From DASZUK01 sp963745595 (GTDB taxonomy: Bacteria; Actinomycetota; Acidimicrobiia; Acidimicrobiales; RAAP-2): a stretch of 64,000 nt of DNA. Positions within the stretch are counted from its first letter, which is position 1. Each line of letters opens with the position of its first letter. The notes under the pieces were generated by a model. The model made no database searches. It was not told the DNA's origin and was given only the letters and a program-made list of their open reading frames with translations. The position numbers and the translations under genes were made by a program. Positions 7,528 to 17,076 of this stretch are shown here, piece after piece. Where the stretch lies: NCBI GenBank assembly GCA_963745595.1, contig CAVUYB010000009.1:69020-133019 (forward strand), written 5' to 3'.

Positions 7528-8051
7528 AGCCGATCGACGAGCTGCTGGCAGAGCCCCCAGAGCTGGCGAGCGCAGGCGACGTAGACATCGTCGTCGTGGC
7601 CGGCCGGGTCGTCGACGTCCTCGTCGTCGGTCAACGTCACCGCGGCGAGATCGAGCGCGTCTACCCGGGCGCGCAGCGGGGCCGGACCGGGCGGCAGGTC
7701 GCGGCATAGCCGCCGTAACGTGGCCGTCCGGGCCGCCGCCGAGGGATGGCGGCGACGGACGTAGCGGACGTGGTCGGCCTCCATGGCGATGACGACGTCG
7801 GCCCGGTCGAGCTCGGACGGGTCGAGCTGCCGGCTGCGATGGCGGGCCGTTGGCACGTCAGCGAGCTCCTCGATCGCCGCGATCGCCGACCGGGTGCGAT
7901 GGCTCACCGGCTGGCCGTCGACCACGTGCGTCCCGGCGGTGGCCACCCGCAGGCCGGCGCCCGTGACCTCCGACAGGTACTCGAGCATGAACCCGGCCAT
8001 CACCGAACGGGCGGCGTTCCCGGTGCACAGCACGAGGAGACGGCGGCTCAG
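7524..8051 (-). CDS. Low-molecular-weight protein tyrosine phosphatase family protein
   Basis: The signature C-x5-R is present as VLCTGNAARS near the N-terminus. The C-terminal part has RADVVIAMEADHVRYV, where family members carry the general-acid region and hydrophobic core. Members act on phosphotyrosine or, in ArsC-like branches, on arsenate; the substrate cannot be assigned. No ATG fits. A CTG at 8051 overlaps the upstream stop (CTGA) and has AAGGAG 5 nt before it, giving SRRLLVLCTGN; a GTG at 8033 would remove residues before the first strand. A non-canonical CTG start, or a base error in an ATG, is therefore likely. Confidence 0.75.
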   Translation of the reverse strand: MSRRLLVLCTGNAARSVMAGFMLEYLSEVTGAGLRVATAGTHVVDGQPVSHRTRSAIAAIEELADVPTARHRSRQLDPSELDRADVVIAMEADHVRYVRRRHPSAAARTATLRRLCRDLPPGPAPLRARVDALDLAAVTLTDDEDVDDPAGHDDDVYVACARQLWGLCQQLVDRL

Positions 8052-10694
8052 AGGTACTCCTTGCGGCGCATCCAGACGAGGACGAACCAGCCCCAGATCG
8101 GCGGCAGGTACGACGTGAACAGCCGCTGGACGAACGTGGCGGCCACCGCCTCGGTCTGCGGGATGCCGGCCGCGGTGAGGCAGAGGATCATGCCGGCCTC
8201 GACGACGCCCATCCCGCCGGGCACCGGCGACAACCCGCCGACCATCGACGCCAGGGTAAGGACGATGAGCAGCTGGGCCAGACCGAGGTGCTGGTCGAAC
8301 GCGTGCAGGGCCGTCCCGAGGGCCATAGCCACGAACAGCTGGGCCAGGATGGCCCCGCCGAAGATCTCGACCATGTTCCGCGGGTGTTTGGCCAGGATGC
8401 AGAGGTGGGCCCACACCTCCGACAGCTTCGGCCGTAGCGCGTCCCGGGCCAGGCGGCGGAGGCGGGGCACGATCAGCACCGCGCCGAGCACGACGGCGCA
8501 GCCGACGACGATCAGGACGATGAGCCAGACGAGATCGCCGTGACCGCCACCGCCGCTCGTCGGCTTCTCTGTGAAGTGGAACTGGCTGATGGCGATGGGC
8601 AGGGCGATCAGGAAGAGCGCGCCCTTGACGATCCAGCTGACCGTCGAGATGGCCATGCCGGAGCTGACGGCGACCGTGGCGTCGTAACCCTCCTGTTGGA
8701 AGAACCGGACGCGGCACGCCAGCCCGCCCATGGTCCCGCCGGCCAGCTGCACGAAGCTGTTGGCCACCTCGAGCGCGATGACCCGGCCGTAGGAGAGGGG
8801 ATCGACGATCGAGCCGGTCGTCGTGATGGCCAACGACGGGTACGTCAGCTGGGCCAGCACGAAGGTGGCCGCCACCCAGCCCCACTTGGCTCCGGTGATC
8901 GTGTCCCACGACTTCGAGACGTTGATCAGCACGCCGAGGAGCGCCCAGCCGCCGATGATCGAACCGATCACCATGATCAGCGTCACCCAGCTGATCCGGC
9001 GGGGCTCCGCCAGCTTCGGGACTTCCACCCCCGCCGCCGACGCACCGCCTTCGCGCAGGGCCTTCAGGAGGCCCTTCTTGCCCCGCAGCGCCCGCGACAG
9101 CACTGGGTCGAGGGCCGCCCGCTGGAGAAACGGCAGCGCCGACGCCACGACGTCGGTCGGCAACACTCGCTCGGCCGACGCCACCGCTCGCTCCGCCCCC
9201 ATCGCCAGGCCGGCCGTGGCCAACGCCGCCGCCACGTCCCGGTCGAGCCGCTCGTCTGCCCCCGTCGAGGTCGACCGCCGGAAGTCGACCAGCCCGGCCG
9301 AACCGTCGTCGGCGACGACCGTGGCGCCGCTGACCGACCCGTGGGCGATCCGAGCCGACCGCAGCCGGAGGATCTGCGCGAACAGGTCGTCGGCCGCCGC
9401 GTCCGGTAGCACCCCGGGGTCCGGGATCGGCAGTGCCGGCGTCGGGGCGTCGGGGCCCTCGCTGGCGTCCTCGCCAGCGATCGCGCCGTCAGTCGTCGTG
9501 TCGTCGACGCTGCGGTCGGGTCCGTCGTCGTCCTCGCCCGCCGTCGCCGGCATGGCTGGCGCCGACGGCGTGGCCGGGGTCGGTGGCGTGGCGGCAGCCA
9601 GTCGATCGACCAGGCGGGCGCCGGTCGGCGGTCGGGTCACGAGCGCGGCGTCCCGGGACGGCCCGGCCGTCCCCGCGGCGAGCACCTCGGGCACCCGGGC
9701 GCCGGACCGGGCGGCCAACAGGGTCAGATACGCCTCGTGCTCGACCTGCTGGACCCGGGTCAGCGTCAGCGTCGGCCCGGAGTCGCGGTAGGCGACGAAC
9801 CGGAACAGCTTGGCCAGTAGCTGGGCGTCGTGGGCGTCCCGGCCGTAGACCGAGGCGTTGATCGGCCCCTCGTCGTCGGCCGCCCGGAACCGGGCCACGC
9901 CCCACTCCTGGTCGGGCGCGGCGGTGACGTCATGGGCGGTGATGTCGAGGTCGGCCAGGAGGTCGGCCACTTCCTTGGTCGACGGGAGCCCCAACGGCGA
10001 GCCGAAGGCCAGGTGGAAGATGGCGGCCACTCCCCAGCCGACGGCCAGGCTGGCCAGCACGCTGATCGGCAGCCCGGAGCCGTTCACGACGGTGGCGACC
10101 GCGGCCACGGCGACGATGGCCTGGACCAGCCGCTGTAGCCCCCGGCTGAGGTAGGGCAGCGCAGCCGAGACGACGGCCACCGTGGCGGCCACCCGGGCCA
10201 CCGGGAACACCAGGTCGATGCCCTTCAATGTGGCCGTCGGCGTGTGGCCGCCTGTCGCTCCGATGGCCAGCTCGAGCAGGACGCTGGTCAGCCAGGCGAC
10301 CAGGCCGGAGAGGAGGATGTCCCGGGCCACGTTGCTGCCGCTTCGACAGCAGCGCCAGGATCCCGAGGGCGACGATCACCCCCACCGACCCCAGCCACCA
10401 GACGGTGTTGACCAGCCACCGGAGCGCTTCGGGTGGCGGCGTCAGGAAGTGGAGAATCGCCAGCTCCGGCGCCGCCGGCGTGCCGCTGATCAGCCAGCAG
10501 AAGAGGACGGCCAGGACGGCCAGGACGACCTTGACCGCGTCCGAGCCCCGGCGGCGGGTGGCGCCGTCGCCGACCGGGGCAAAGACGATCGACCGCCACG
10601 GCCGGTCGCGCCGGTCACGGCGACGTTGCCGCGACGGCGCGGCGATCGATCCGGCGCCGTCCCCTTGGTCCCCTCCTCCTTCTGCCCCGCCCAT
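8048..10694 (-). CDS. Flippase-like (LPG synthase TM / UPF0104) protein with N-terminal membrane and kinase-like domains (one +1 frame break)
   Basis: About 881 residues after removing one extra base near 10340. Order: an N-terminal block of five or six helices (VLAVLAVLFCWLISG, TVWWLGSVGVIVALGIL and others); a soluble middle with features of protein- or aminoglycoside-kinase folds (RVQQVEHEAYLTLLAARSG, IAHGSVSGATVVADDG, GLVDFRRS), interrupted by an acidic Pro/Thr-rich insert; and a C-terminal six- to eight-helix domain with VGGLSPVPGGMGVVEAGMI, the hallmark of the lysylphosphatidylglycerol-synthase membrane domain. Such C-terminal domains flip or handle lipids. Intactness of the kinase-like active site is doubtful. 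Substrate unknown. Confidence 0.75.
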
Positions 10695-10750
10695 GCACCG
10701 CCGAGATTACGACCAACCGGTCTGGCCGGCGGCCACCGGGCCTGCCGCCA

Positions 10751-11140
10751 TCAGGCGCCGTCGATCAGCAGGTCGGTGTGACGAGCCAAGACGTCGAAAT
10801 CCGCGTCGGCGTGCAGGAGCGGGATGCGGGCTCGGATGGCGTGGGCGGCGATGAGGCAGTCGATCAGCTTCCGGACGCTGTCGCCGCGACGCCGGCAGAT
10901 GCGGTAGAGCGCCGCCGCGTCCTCGTAGTCGGCCGGCGCCGTCGGGAGCACGGAGGCCCGGGCGAGCAAGCCACGCAGGCTCTGGAGATGCGCCTCGTCT
11001 CGAGCTCCGGCCAACACCTCCATCCGGACGGGATGGCACGTCGCGATCTCGTCGTCGAGAAGCTCGTCCACCCGAACACAGGCTGGGCTGCCGGTGTCAC
11101 GGAGGAACTCGATCCACGCCGAGCTGTCGACGAGGATCAC
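10751..11140 (-). CDS. vapC: VapC-type PIN-domain toxin
   Basis: A 129-residue PIN-domain RNase. Acidic active-site residues are visible in VILVDSSAWIEFL (first Asp), a middle Glu in RMEVLAGARDE, KLIDCLIAAHA (Asp) and LLHADADFDVL (C-terminal Asp cluster). The GTG at 11140 overlaps the antitoxin stop (GTGA), the standard vapBC coupling. Family members cut tRNA or rRNA when the antitoxin is lost. Confidence 0.9.
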   Translation of the reverse strand: MILVDSSAWIEFLRDTGSPACVRVDELLDDEIATCHPVRMEVLAGARDEAHLQSLRGLLARASVLPTAPADYEDAAALYRICRRRGDSVRKLIDCLIAAHAIRARIPLLHADADFDVLARHTDLLIDGA

Positions 11141-11340
11141 CCGGCGCGGCTGTCGCGCAGCTCGGCCAGCTCGCCGTCCCATCCCGACCCTCGCAGGCGG
11201 CGGGCGCCGTCGAGGTCGAGGGGCTCCGCGGCCACCGTCCGCAGGGCGAAGTTGACCGCTTCCTTCTTGGTCGAAAAGTGGTACCGGCGCATGACGGCAT
11301 CGCACGCCGTGTCGTCGAGGTCAATGTTGGTGCGTGCCAT
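11137..11340 (-). CDS. vapB: VapB-type antitoxin
   Basis: A 67-residue ribbon-helix-helix antitoxin of the type-II VapB group: ARTNIDLDDTACDAVMRRY, then STKKEAVNFALRTVA, then a short toxin-binding tail. It binds and blocks VapC and represses the pair. TAACGT lies 6 nt upstream of the ATG, consistent with a leaderless transcript; it sits between two direct GGTGT copies and overlaps the 3' end of the aldolase gene. Confidence 0.88.
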   Translation of the reverse strand: MARTNIDLDDTACDAVMRRYHFSTKKEAVNFALRTVAAEPLDLDGARRLRGSGWDGELAELRDSRAG

Positions 11341-11349
11341 ACACCAACG

Positions 11350-12057
11350 TTACACCTCGTCGAGGTAGGCGAACAGGTCCGGGTCCGAGGTGCGCAGTCG
11401 CCGCAACAGGGCTGGCCACATGTTCTGCCGGAAGTACATCTCGTAGAGAACCTTGGACTGGCGCACCTCGGCCGGTGGCATCTCGGTGGCCCCGATCCGT
11501 TCCATCTCCACCTGGTAATGGGCGGCCAGCTCGATCGACACGGCGTCGACGGTCGCGTTCTCCAGACTCGTCCCGACGGCGATCACTCCGTGGTTCTTCA
11601 AGAACAGCAGGTGCTTGTCCCCGAGCGCCTTGGCGATCACCTTGCCCTCGGCCGAGGGGTGGGTGCCGTCGTCTTCGTGGAAAGCCTGCTCCCCCTCGAA
11701 GAGGACCGAGACCACGTTGTACATGCCGAGCGGCTGGCCCGTCCCCGACAGCACCGACGCCCAGAAGGAGTGGGTGTGGATCACGGCGTCGAGGTCGGGC
11801 CGCTCCCGGTAGATCGCCGCGTGGAAGGCGATCGCCGGCGAGGCCGCCATCGACCCCTCCAGCACCTCCAGATCGAAGCTGACCTTGGCCACCCGGTCCG
11901 GAGTCGTCTCGTCGAAGTACTCGAACGGGGTGACCCAGAAGGCGTCTTCACCGGGCGCCCGCTGGCTGACGTGGCCCCCGACCTGGCTGTCACAGCCCTG
12001 TCGGAAGAGGATGCGCCGCGAGGCGGCAATACGGAACCGGACGTCGTTCATGTCCAC
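11350..12057 (-). CDS. Class II aldolase/adducin family protein
   Basis: A 235-residue protein of the fuculose-1-phosphate aldolase fold. Metal ligands are expected in AVIHTHSFWAS (two His) and the downstream LFLKNHGVIAVG; SQRAPGEDAFWV is the N-terminal substrate/phosphate loop. The GTG at 12057 has AGGAGG 7 nt upstream; ATG 12051 is an alternative. Members cleave or epimerise aldol substrates, or decarboxylate. Placed after a FadR-type regulator in the catabolic island, it probably acts on a hydroxy-acid intermediate; the substrate is unknown. Confidence 0.82.
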   Translation of the reverse strand: MDMNDVRFRIAASRRILFRQGCDSQVGGHVSQRAPGEDAFWVTPFEYFDETTPDRVAKVSFDLEVLEGSMAASPAIAFHAAIYRERPDLDAVIHTHSFWASVLSGTGQPLGMYNVVSVLFEGEQAFHEDDGTHPSAEGKVIAKALGDKHLLFLKNHGVIAVGTSLENATVDAVSIELAAHYQVEMERIGATEMPPAEVRQSKVLYEMYFRQNMWPALLRRLRTSDPDLFAYLDEV

Positions 12058-12137
12058 GACGGGACCTCCTCAGTGCTCGGTGCGTTCATGACCTTCGGTC
12101 GTCGGGCGCCGCCGATGGGCGCCGGCCGGCCGAGGCG

Positions 12138-13001
12138 TCAGGAAGGTCGCGCGGCCGGACTGTCCTCGGCGGAGTGCTGCAGCAGCGAGACCAGCACCTG
12201 CTGGTCGGGCCGGATGCGGTCGGTATAGAACTGCTCGGCGTCGAAGTGACCCTCGGTCAGCCTCGACACCTCTTCCTCGTTCCCCTCGTCGATCAGCGCG
12301 ATGAGCTTGTCGTGCACTTCGACCCCGGCCCGACGGTAGGCCAGGTCGGGGAAGGAGCCGGCTTCGAGCTGCTGGACGCCCCACTCGCGCACCTGGGCCA
12401 GCCAGACCTCTTCGAGCGCCCCGACCAGCACCGCGATCGGCTCGTTGCCGCACGAGGTCACCACGGTGCTGTGGAAACGGCTCATCGCCTCCATGAAGCG
12501 GGGCACGTCCTCCAACGAGCGGACGCTCTCCTCTTGGATGGCCGCCAGGGCCGGGACCACCGCCGTGGCGCGATCGGACCGGCCGGCGCAGAGCCGGGCA
12601 CAGACCGGCTCCATGGTGGCCAGCGCTCGGCCGACCTCGGCCAGTTGCACGCCACGAGACTGCAGCACCAGCCCGAGGCTGTACGCCGGGCCGCTGTGGG
12701 TCGGCAGGTGCACGACCGCCCCCCCGACGTTCCCCCGCCGGACCGTGATCAGCCCCTCCAGCTCGAGGATCCGCAGGCCGTCGCGCACCGCCTGCTTCGA
12801 GACCCCGAACTCGTCCAGGAGCCGCTCCTGGTTGGGTAGCTCGCTCCCGTCGGGCAGTTGGCCGCTCAGGATGCGCTGCCGCAGGGTATCGGCCACCATC
12901 TCCGCCAGACGCGGCGTCCGCCGGCGCCGGGAAAGGCTCACCGGGCCCTGGGCGCCAGTCGGCGGAAGATGGCTCGCCGCGTCGGTCCAGTCGGTCTTCA
13001 C
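12138..13001 (-). CDS. GntR-family regulator, FadR subfamily
   Basis: A 287-residue regulator. The N-terminal winged helix reads LRQRILSGQLPDGSELPNQE, then LLDEFGVSKQAVRDGLRILE, then LEGLITVRRGNVGGAVV, canonical for GntR. The C-terminal all-helical FCD domain has the metal/ligand His residues in MSRFHSTVV and GVEVHDKLIALID. It lies between the CocE and aldolase genes in one orientation and is the likely local regulator of the island; the ligand is unknown. Confidence 0.88.
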   Translation of the reverse strand: MKTDWTDAASHLPPTGAQGPVSLSRRRRTPRLAEMVADTLRQRILSGQLPDGSELPNQERLLDEFGVSKQAVRDGLRILELEGLITVRRGNVGGAVVHLPTHSGPAYSLGLVLQSRGVQLAEVGRALATMEPVCARLCAGRSDRATAVVPALAAIQEESVRSLEDVPRFMEAMSRFHSTVVTSCGNEPIAVLVGALEEVWLAQVREWGVQQLEAGSFPDLAYRRAGVEVHDKLIALIDEGNEEEVSRLTEGHFDAEQFYTDRIRPDQQVLVSLLQHSAEDSPAARPS

Positions 13002-13055
13002 TGGGCCAACATCGTAGTGGGCGTGCGGTGAACCACTCCGTGATCACGACGACGT

Positions 13056-14903
13056 TCACAACCCCACCCGGCCGTCGTCGCCCGACCGGACCGGCAAGAC
13101 CAAGGTGGACGGACGACCAGGTTCGCTCCACAGGCACACGGCGATCGTGCGCTGACCGACCAACGGGCCGAGGGCCGCTCGCCGGTCGTACGTTGGGTGG
13201 CTCCCCGCCGCCAGGTGCAGTCCGATCCGGTGGCCGACCCCGAAACAATGATGGATCGAGCCCACGGCCAACACCACCGGCTCCAGCGACTCGTCGGCGG
13301 CCGAGCGGCGGTAGCGGGTGGCACCCCGGACGACCAGCTCGGCCCGGCCGTCCGGAGCCAGGTCGAAGAGGGTCGCCACCAGCACCGACACCGTCGGATC
13401 GGCGGCCACCCAGGCCGAGAGGGATACGGGGCCGGCCACCTCGGCGGCCGCCTCGAGGGGCGCCGTGCCGAAGACCAGACCGTCGGGTCGGCGAATGACG
13501 GGCCCCTGGTCGGCCGGTCCGGCCTGGGCCGCCACCTCCAATCCCGGCAGGAACGTCCGGCCCCCGATCGTCGGGGTCGGATCGTCGGCGTCGAAGGTGA
13601 ACGTCCACGGTCCGCTGACCCGGGCCTCCTCGTCGTCGGCGGCGTCCTCAACAGCCGGGTCCCCAACGGCTGCGTCCTCAACCGCTGCGTCCCCAACAAC
13701 CGGGTCCTCGAGGAGGGTCTGGGCCCGCTGGACGCCGAGCTGCTCGGCCAGTGGGCCATCGATCTCCCCGGCCAGGCGAAAGACGAGCGGGGTCGTCGGT
13801 GGCGGCCACTGCCGCCCCGCCCACCAGCGGTCGGCGCCGGTAACGAAGGTGCGGACGTCGGACGGGGTGAGAGGCGCTCGGGGGGTGGGTGCGCCAGAAC
13901 CGGGTACGAGCCAACGGTCGAACCAGTCGAGCTGCTGGCCCGCCAGGTCGACGACGTCGGCCGAGCCGTCGAGGCCGAAGGAGCGGCCGGCGAAGTTGCC
14001 GCCCATCACGCCGCCGTGGGCCCAGGGGCCGACCACCAGCCGGTGCCGGTCGGGACAGCGCTCGGCCAGCCTGGCGTAGCCGGCGAGGTCCCCCTCGCAA
14101 AAGACGTCGTACCAGCCGGCCACGTGGAAGGCCGGAACCTCGGCCGGGACGGGCAGCGCTTCGGCGCCGACTGGGTCGCCACCACTGCGCACGGCGGCCG
14201 CTTCGCGCAACCAGCCCAGGAGGTAGTCCGGCCACCCCGGCCCGGCCTCCCCGAAGGCCAGGTCCGGCTCGGCGTAGAGCGCATCGATCCGTCGGGCCAG
14301 GGCCAACGGGTCGCCTGAGCCCGTCCGGGCCGCGTCGGGCGGGGCCAGATGGGCGCTCCCCCACCAACCGGCGAACCCCAGGGCGAACACCCCTGTGGGG
14401 AACAGCCAGCCGTTCGGGGCAGCCCAGCCGCCCATGGCGGGCGACAGGGCGCCCAAGAGCTCGAGCTGCCCACGCCGGTCCAGCTCGGCCGCCGCCCGCC
14501 ACTGCACCGCCGCGCTGTACGAGCGGCCCAGCATGCCCACCGGACCGGCCACCCAGGGCTGCTCGGCCAGCCAGGCCACGGTGTCGGCCCCGTCGGCGCC
14601 CTCGGTCGTGAAGGGGTCGAACCGGCCCTCGGAACCGAACCGGCCGCGAACGTCCTGGACGGCCACCGCGTACCCGCGCTCGGCGGCTCGCAAGAGATCG
14701 AGGGCGCCGTTGGCAATGCCCGAGCGGCTCTTGTCGTAGGCCGTCCGGCACAGCAGCGTCGGCCAAGGGCCGTCGCCGGCCGGCCGGTAGAGGTCGGTCG
14801 AGAGGCGGATGCCGTCGGCCATCGGAACGGCGAGATGACGCGTGACGACCAGCGATGGCGGCGGAGCCGGCCGAAGTCGGCCCGGCGGCACCGTGGCCGT
14901 CAT
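13056..14903 (-). CDS. CocE/NonD family alpha/beta hydrolase (X-Pro peptidase S15 type)
   Basis: A 615-residue hydrolase. The catalytic Ser is in GMLGRSYSAA (about residue 128), after AVQDVRGRFGSEG; Asp and His are expected in AGWYDVFCEG and WAHGGVMGGN. A C-terminal jelly-roll domain follows (PVSLSAWVAAD, HRIGLHLAAGSHP). CocE proteins hydrolyse acyl esters or amides. A run of 15-bp repeats at 13642-13701 encodes D-x-A-V-E/G pentapeptides between the two domains. The start overlaps the LLM stop (TGATG), so it is translated with that gene. Confidence 0.88.
   Translation of the reverse strand: MTATVPPGRLRPAPPPSLVVTRHLAVPMADGIRLSTDLYRPAGDGPWPTLLCRTAYDKSRSGIANGALDLLRAAERGYAVAVQDVRGRFGSEGRFDPFTTEGADGADTVAWLAEQPWVAGPVGMLGRSYSAAVQWRAAAELDRRGQLELLGALSPAMGGWAAPNGWLFPTGVFALGFAGWWGSAHLAPPDAARTGSGDPLALARRIDALYAEPDLAFGEAGPGWPDYLLGWLREAAAVRSGGDPVGAEALPVPAEVPAFHVAGWYDVFCEGDLAGYARLAERCPDRHRLVVGPWAHGGVMGGNFAGRSFGLDGSADVVDLAGQQLDWFDRWLVPGSGAPTPRAPLTPSDVRTFVTGADRWWAGRQWPPPTTPLVFRLAGEIDGPLAEQLGVQRAQTLLEDPVVGDAAVEDAAVGDPAVEDAADDEEARVSGPWTFTFDADDPTPTIGGRTFLPGLEVAAQAGPADQGPVIRRPDGLVFGTAPLEAAAEVAGPVSLSAWVAADPTVSVLVATLFDLAPDGRAELVVRGATRYRRSAADESLEPVVLAVGSIHHCFGVGHRIGLHLAAGSHPTYDRRAALGPLVGQRTIAVCLWSEPGRPSTLVLPVRSGDDGRVGL
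13642..13701 (+). repeat. 15-bp tandem repeat, 4 copies plus partial, inside the cocE-like gene
   Basis: Four imperfect copies of G(C/G)GTCC(T/C)CAACNNCN, with a partial fifth. On the minus coding strand they give D-P-V-V-G, D-A-A-V-E, D-A-A-V-G and D-P-A-V-E in a linker between catalytic and jelly-roll domains. Confidence 0.85.
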
Positions 14904-16069
14904 CAGTCCAGCTCTTGGCGCAACCTCGGCAACACCTCTTCCGCGCACAACTTCATGCTCTTGACCGTGGTGTCGAACGACATCGTTCCCACGTGCATCA
15001 TCATCAGCAGGTTGTCGCAACCACCGACCGTCCGGTCGAAGGTCTTGACCTGTTCGACCACCTGGTCCGGAGTACCGACGAAGAACATGCCGAGCTCGAT
15101 CAGCTCCTCCACCGGGGCGTTGATCAGGTGGGCGATCGGCGACTGCGGCTCCTCGCCCCGGGCCTGCTTGGCCAGGATCCGGGCGCGGATCGAGGGGTCC
15201 AGGTAGCCGGGGACGTCCATGAACTGGGCAGCCGTTTTGTTGTGTTGCAGGTACCACTGCAGGGCCTGGCCGCCGGCCCGGGCCTCGCGCTCGTTCTCGC
15301 CCACGAACATGAGGCCGGAGTAGCCCACTCGCTCGGGGCCCGGCTCGGGGAGACCGGCGTCGACCGCCCACTTCCGGAAGGCGCCGAAGATCTTGGCCGC
15401 CCCTTCGGTACCGGTGAGGATGGTGGCGAGGTTGTGGCCCCGCAGGGCAACCTGCTCGCCGGTGCTGGCGCTCTGGGTGGGAACCCAGATGGCCGGATGG
15501 GGCTGCTGGTGGGGGCGGGGCCAGATGTTGACCTGGCGGGCATGGAAGTGCTCGCTCTCCCAGTTGAACGGTCCGTCGTGGGTGGTCCAGGCCTTGATGA
15601 TGAGGTCGGCGGCCTCCCAGAACCGGTCGTACATATCGATCGGCGTGATGTTCTGGGGGGAGACCTCCATGGGCACGCCCCGGACGAAGCCGCACTGGAG
15701 CCGGCCCCGGGACAGCACGTCGATCATGGCCATCTCCTCGGCCACCCGGATCGGGTCGGACCGGTTGGCGATCGGGTTGCCGAGGGGGAGGATCCGGGCC
15801 CGGTGGGTCTCCCGAGCCACGATGGCCGCCGACAGCGGCACGGCCACGTCGAGGCAGGTGGCCGTGGAGTGGTGCTCGTTGAGCATGATGTCGAGACCCA
15901 GCTCGTCGGCCGCCCGGTAGATGTCGAAGAACTTGTGGTACATCTCCGCCCCGACTTCGGGGTCGTAGTGCCGGTTGGGCAGGGTCACCCGGACCGACTC
16001 GAAGGTCTCGTCCGGCGGGATGAAGGGGTACGCCATCTCGGTGAACACGTAGTTGCGGATATCCCTCAT
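14903..16069 (-). CDS. LLM-class flavin/F420-dependent oxidoreductase
   Basis: A 388-residue luciferase-like monooxygenase (TIM barrel). Visible family features are DIMLNEHHSTATCLDVAVPLS, EMAMIDVLSRGRLQCGFVRG, WPRPHQQPHPAIWVPTQS and ELGMFFVGTPDQVVEQV. These enzymes use FMNH2 or F420H2 to oxygenate or reduce hydrophobic substrates. The ATG at 16069 overlaps a TGA in the frame one base off; in the assembly the upstream hydrolase reads into this gene without a stop, probably because of one inserted base. Co-transcribed with a hydrolase and a CocE esterase, it may oxidise the island's substrate. Confidence 0.87.
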   Translation of the reverse strand: MRDIRNYVFTEMAYPFIPPDETFESVRVTLPNRHYDPEVGAEMYHKFFDIYRAADELGLDIMLNEHHSTATCLDVAVPLSAAIVARETHRARILPLGNPIANRSDPIRVAEEMAMIDVLSRGRLQCGFVRGVPMEVSPQNITPIDMYDRFWEAADLIIKAWTTHDGPFNWESEHFHARQVNIWPRPHQQPHPAIWVPTQSASTGEQVALRGHNLATILTGTEGAAKIFGAFRKWAVDAGLPEPGPERVGYSGLMFVGENEREARAGGQALQWYLQHNKTAAQFMDVPGYLDPSIRARILAKQARGEEPQSPIAHLINAPVEELIELGMFFVGTPDQVVEQVKTFDRTVGGCDNLLMMMHVGTMSFDTTVKSMKLCAEEVLPRLRQELD

Positions 16070-16903
16070 CGACCGGCTCCCGCCGCCACCGGTGCACCGA
16101 CCGGTGACCGTCCCCACCAGGGCGGCGACCGCCCCGGCCACGCCGGTCGGGTCCTGTTCCTCGAGCCGGTGCCCGCCGGCCAGCTCCAGGCGGCTGGCGT
16201 TCGGGCCGATGGCCTCGGCGTAGGTGGCGGCGTACGCCGCGGGGTCCCGGACGAACTGGTCGTCGTTGCCCCAGAGGACCAGCGTCGGTACCCCGATGCG
16301 GTGCAGCCGATGGACCAGCGCCGGATCGTGCAGGTACGGCCGGAAGCCGTAGCGGGCCATGGCTTCCTGCGCCTGGGCCAGGTAGAGGAAGTCCTCCGGG
16401 CCGAGGGCCGCCAGGTCCGGCCGGGGACCGGCGCCGTAGATAGCCGCCAGGGCCTCGTGGCGGGGGATGGCGTAGAGATCGACGAAGTCCCGAGTGTCCC
16501 GGTCCCCTACCTTGATCCCGACCGGCGCCACCAGGACCAGGGACGAGATCAGGGCCGTGCTCTTGACCGCGGCCGACGCCGCCACCCATGCGCCAAAGGA
16601 GGCGCCGACCAACGTCACCGGCTGGCGCACGGTGGCGTCCAAATAGTCGAGCACGACGTAGGAGAGGTCCTCGACGGTGTGCAGGTGGGCCGGGCGGGCC
16701 GATCCACCCCATCCGGGAAGCTCGGGCGCCCGCACCTCGAACTGCTCACCCAGGGCGTCCAGCAAGTCGCCCGAGAACAGCCGGCCGTCCTCGCCGTGCA
16801 AGAAAACGAGCGGCGGCCCCGATCCTCGACGTTCCTCCTCGAGGACTACACCGCTCGCTACCGCCTGGTTCCGTGCCCTGACCCTCACGTCCGCCTCAGC
16901 CAT
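16066..16903 (-). CDS. Alpha/beta-fold hydrolase
   Basis: About 278 residues. Oxyanion loop PLVFLHGEDG, nucleophile elbow VTLVGASFGAWVA (Ser102), acid in TLVLWGNDDQFV and His in ELAGGHRLEEQ form a complete catalytic triad. As assembled, the frame continues into the LLM gene to make a 666-residue ORF, but the neighbouring genes overlap by ATGA and removing one base near the C-terminus would recreate exactly that overlap. The end given assumes separate genes. First gene of the minus-strand run, diverging from ethD. Confidence 0.85.
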
Positions 16904-17076
16904 GACACATTCCTACGGCCCCTCCCGCTCCTCCGACTCTAGAATGCTAAAATAGAAACATAGGATCGTCAAGGTGGCAGGGCGGCCCGTGGCGCCGCTA
17001 CCACGGCAATCCGACGCACCCCGTTCGCGCCAACCTGGACGCAAGCCAACCTGGACGCAAAGGAGCCCGATCACTC
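16904..17076. promoter_or_regulatory. Divergent promoter region, AT-rich
   Basis: 173 bp between the hydrolase (minus) and the EthD gene (plus). It contains an AT-rich core at 16942-16963 including GCTAAAATAG (16946-16955), nearly identical to GCAAAAATAG at 22342-22351 in the other divergent region of the island. A repeated CAACCTGGACGCAA follows at about 17030-17060. Confidence 0.5.

Noticed and set aside
14903..16903. A natural alpha/beta hydrolase-LLM fusion enzyme
   Set aside because: One inserted base would produce it from two genes with the ATGA overlap seen in the rest of the operon; insertions of this kind are common in the window.
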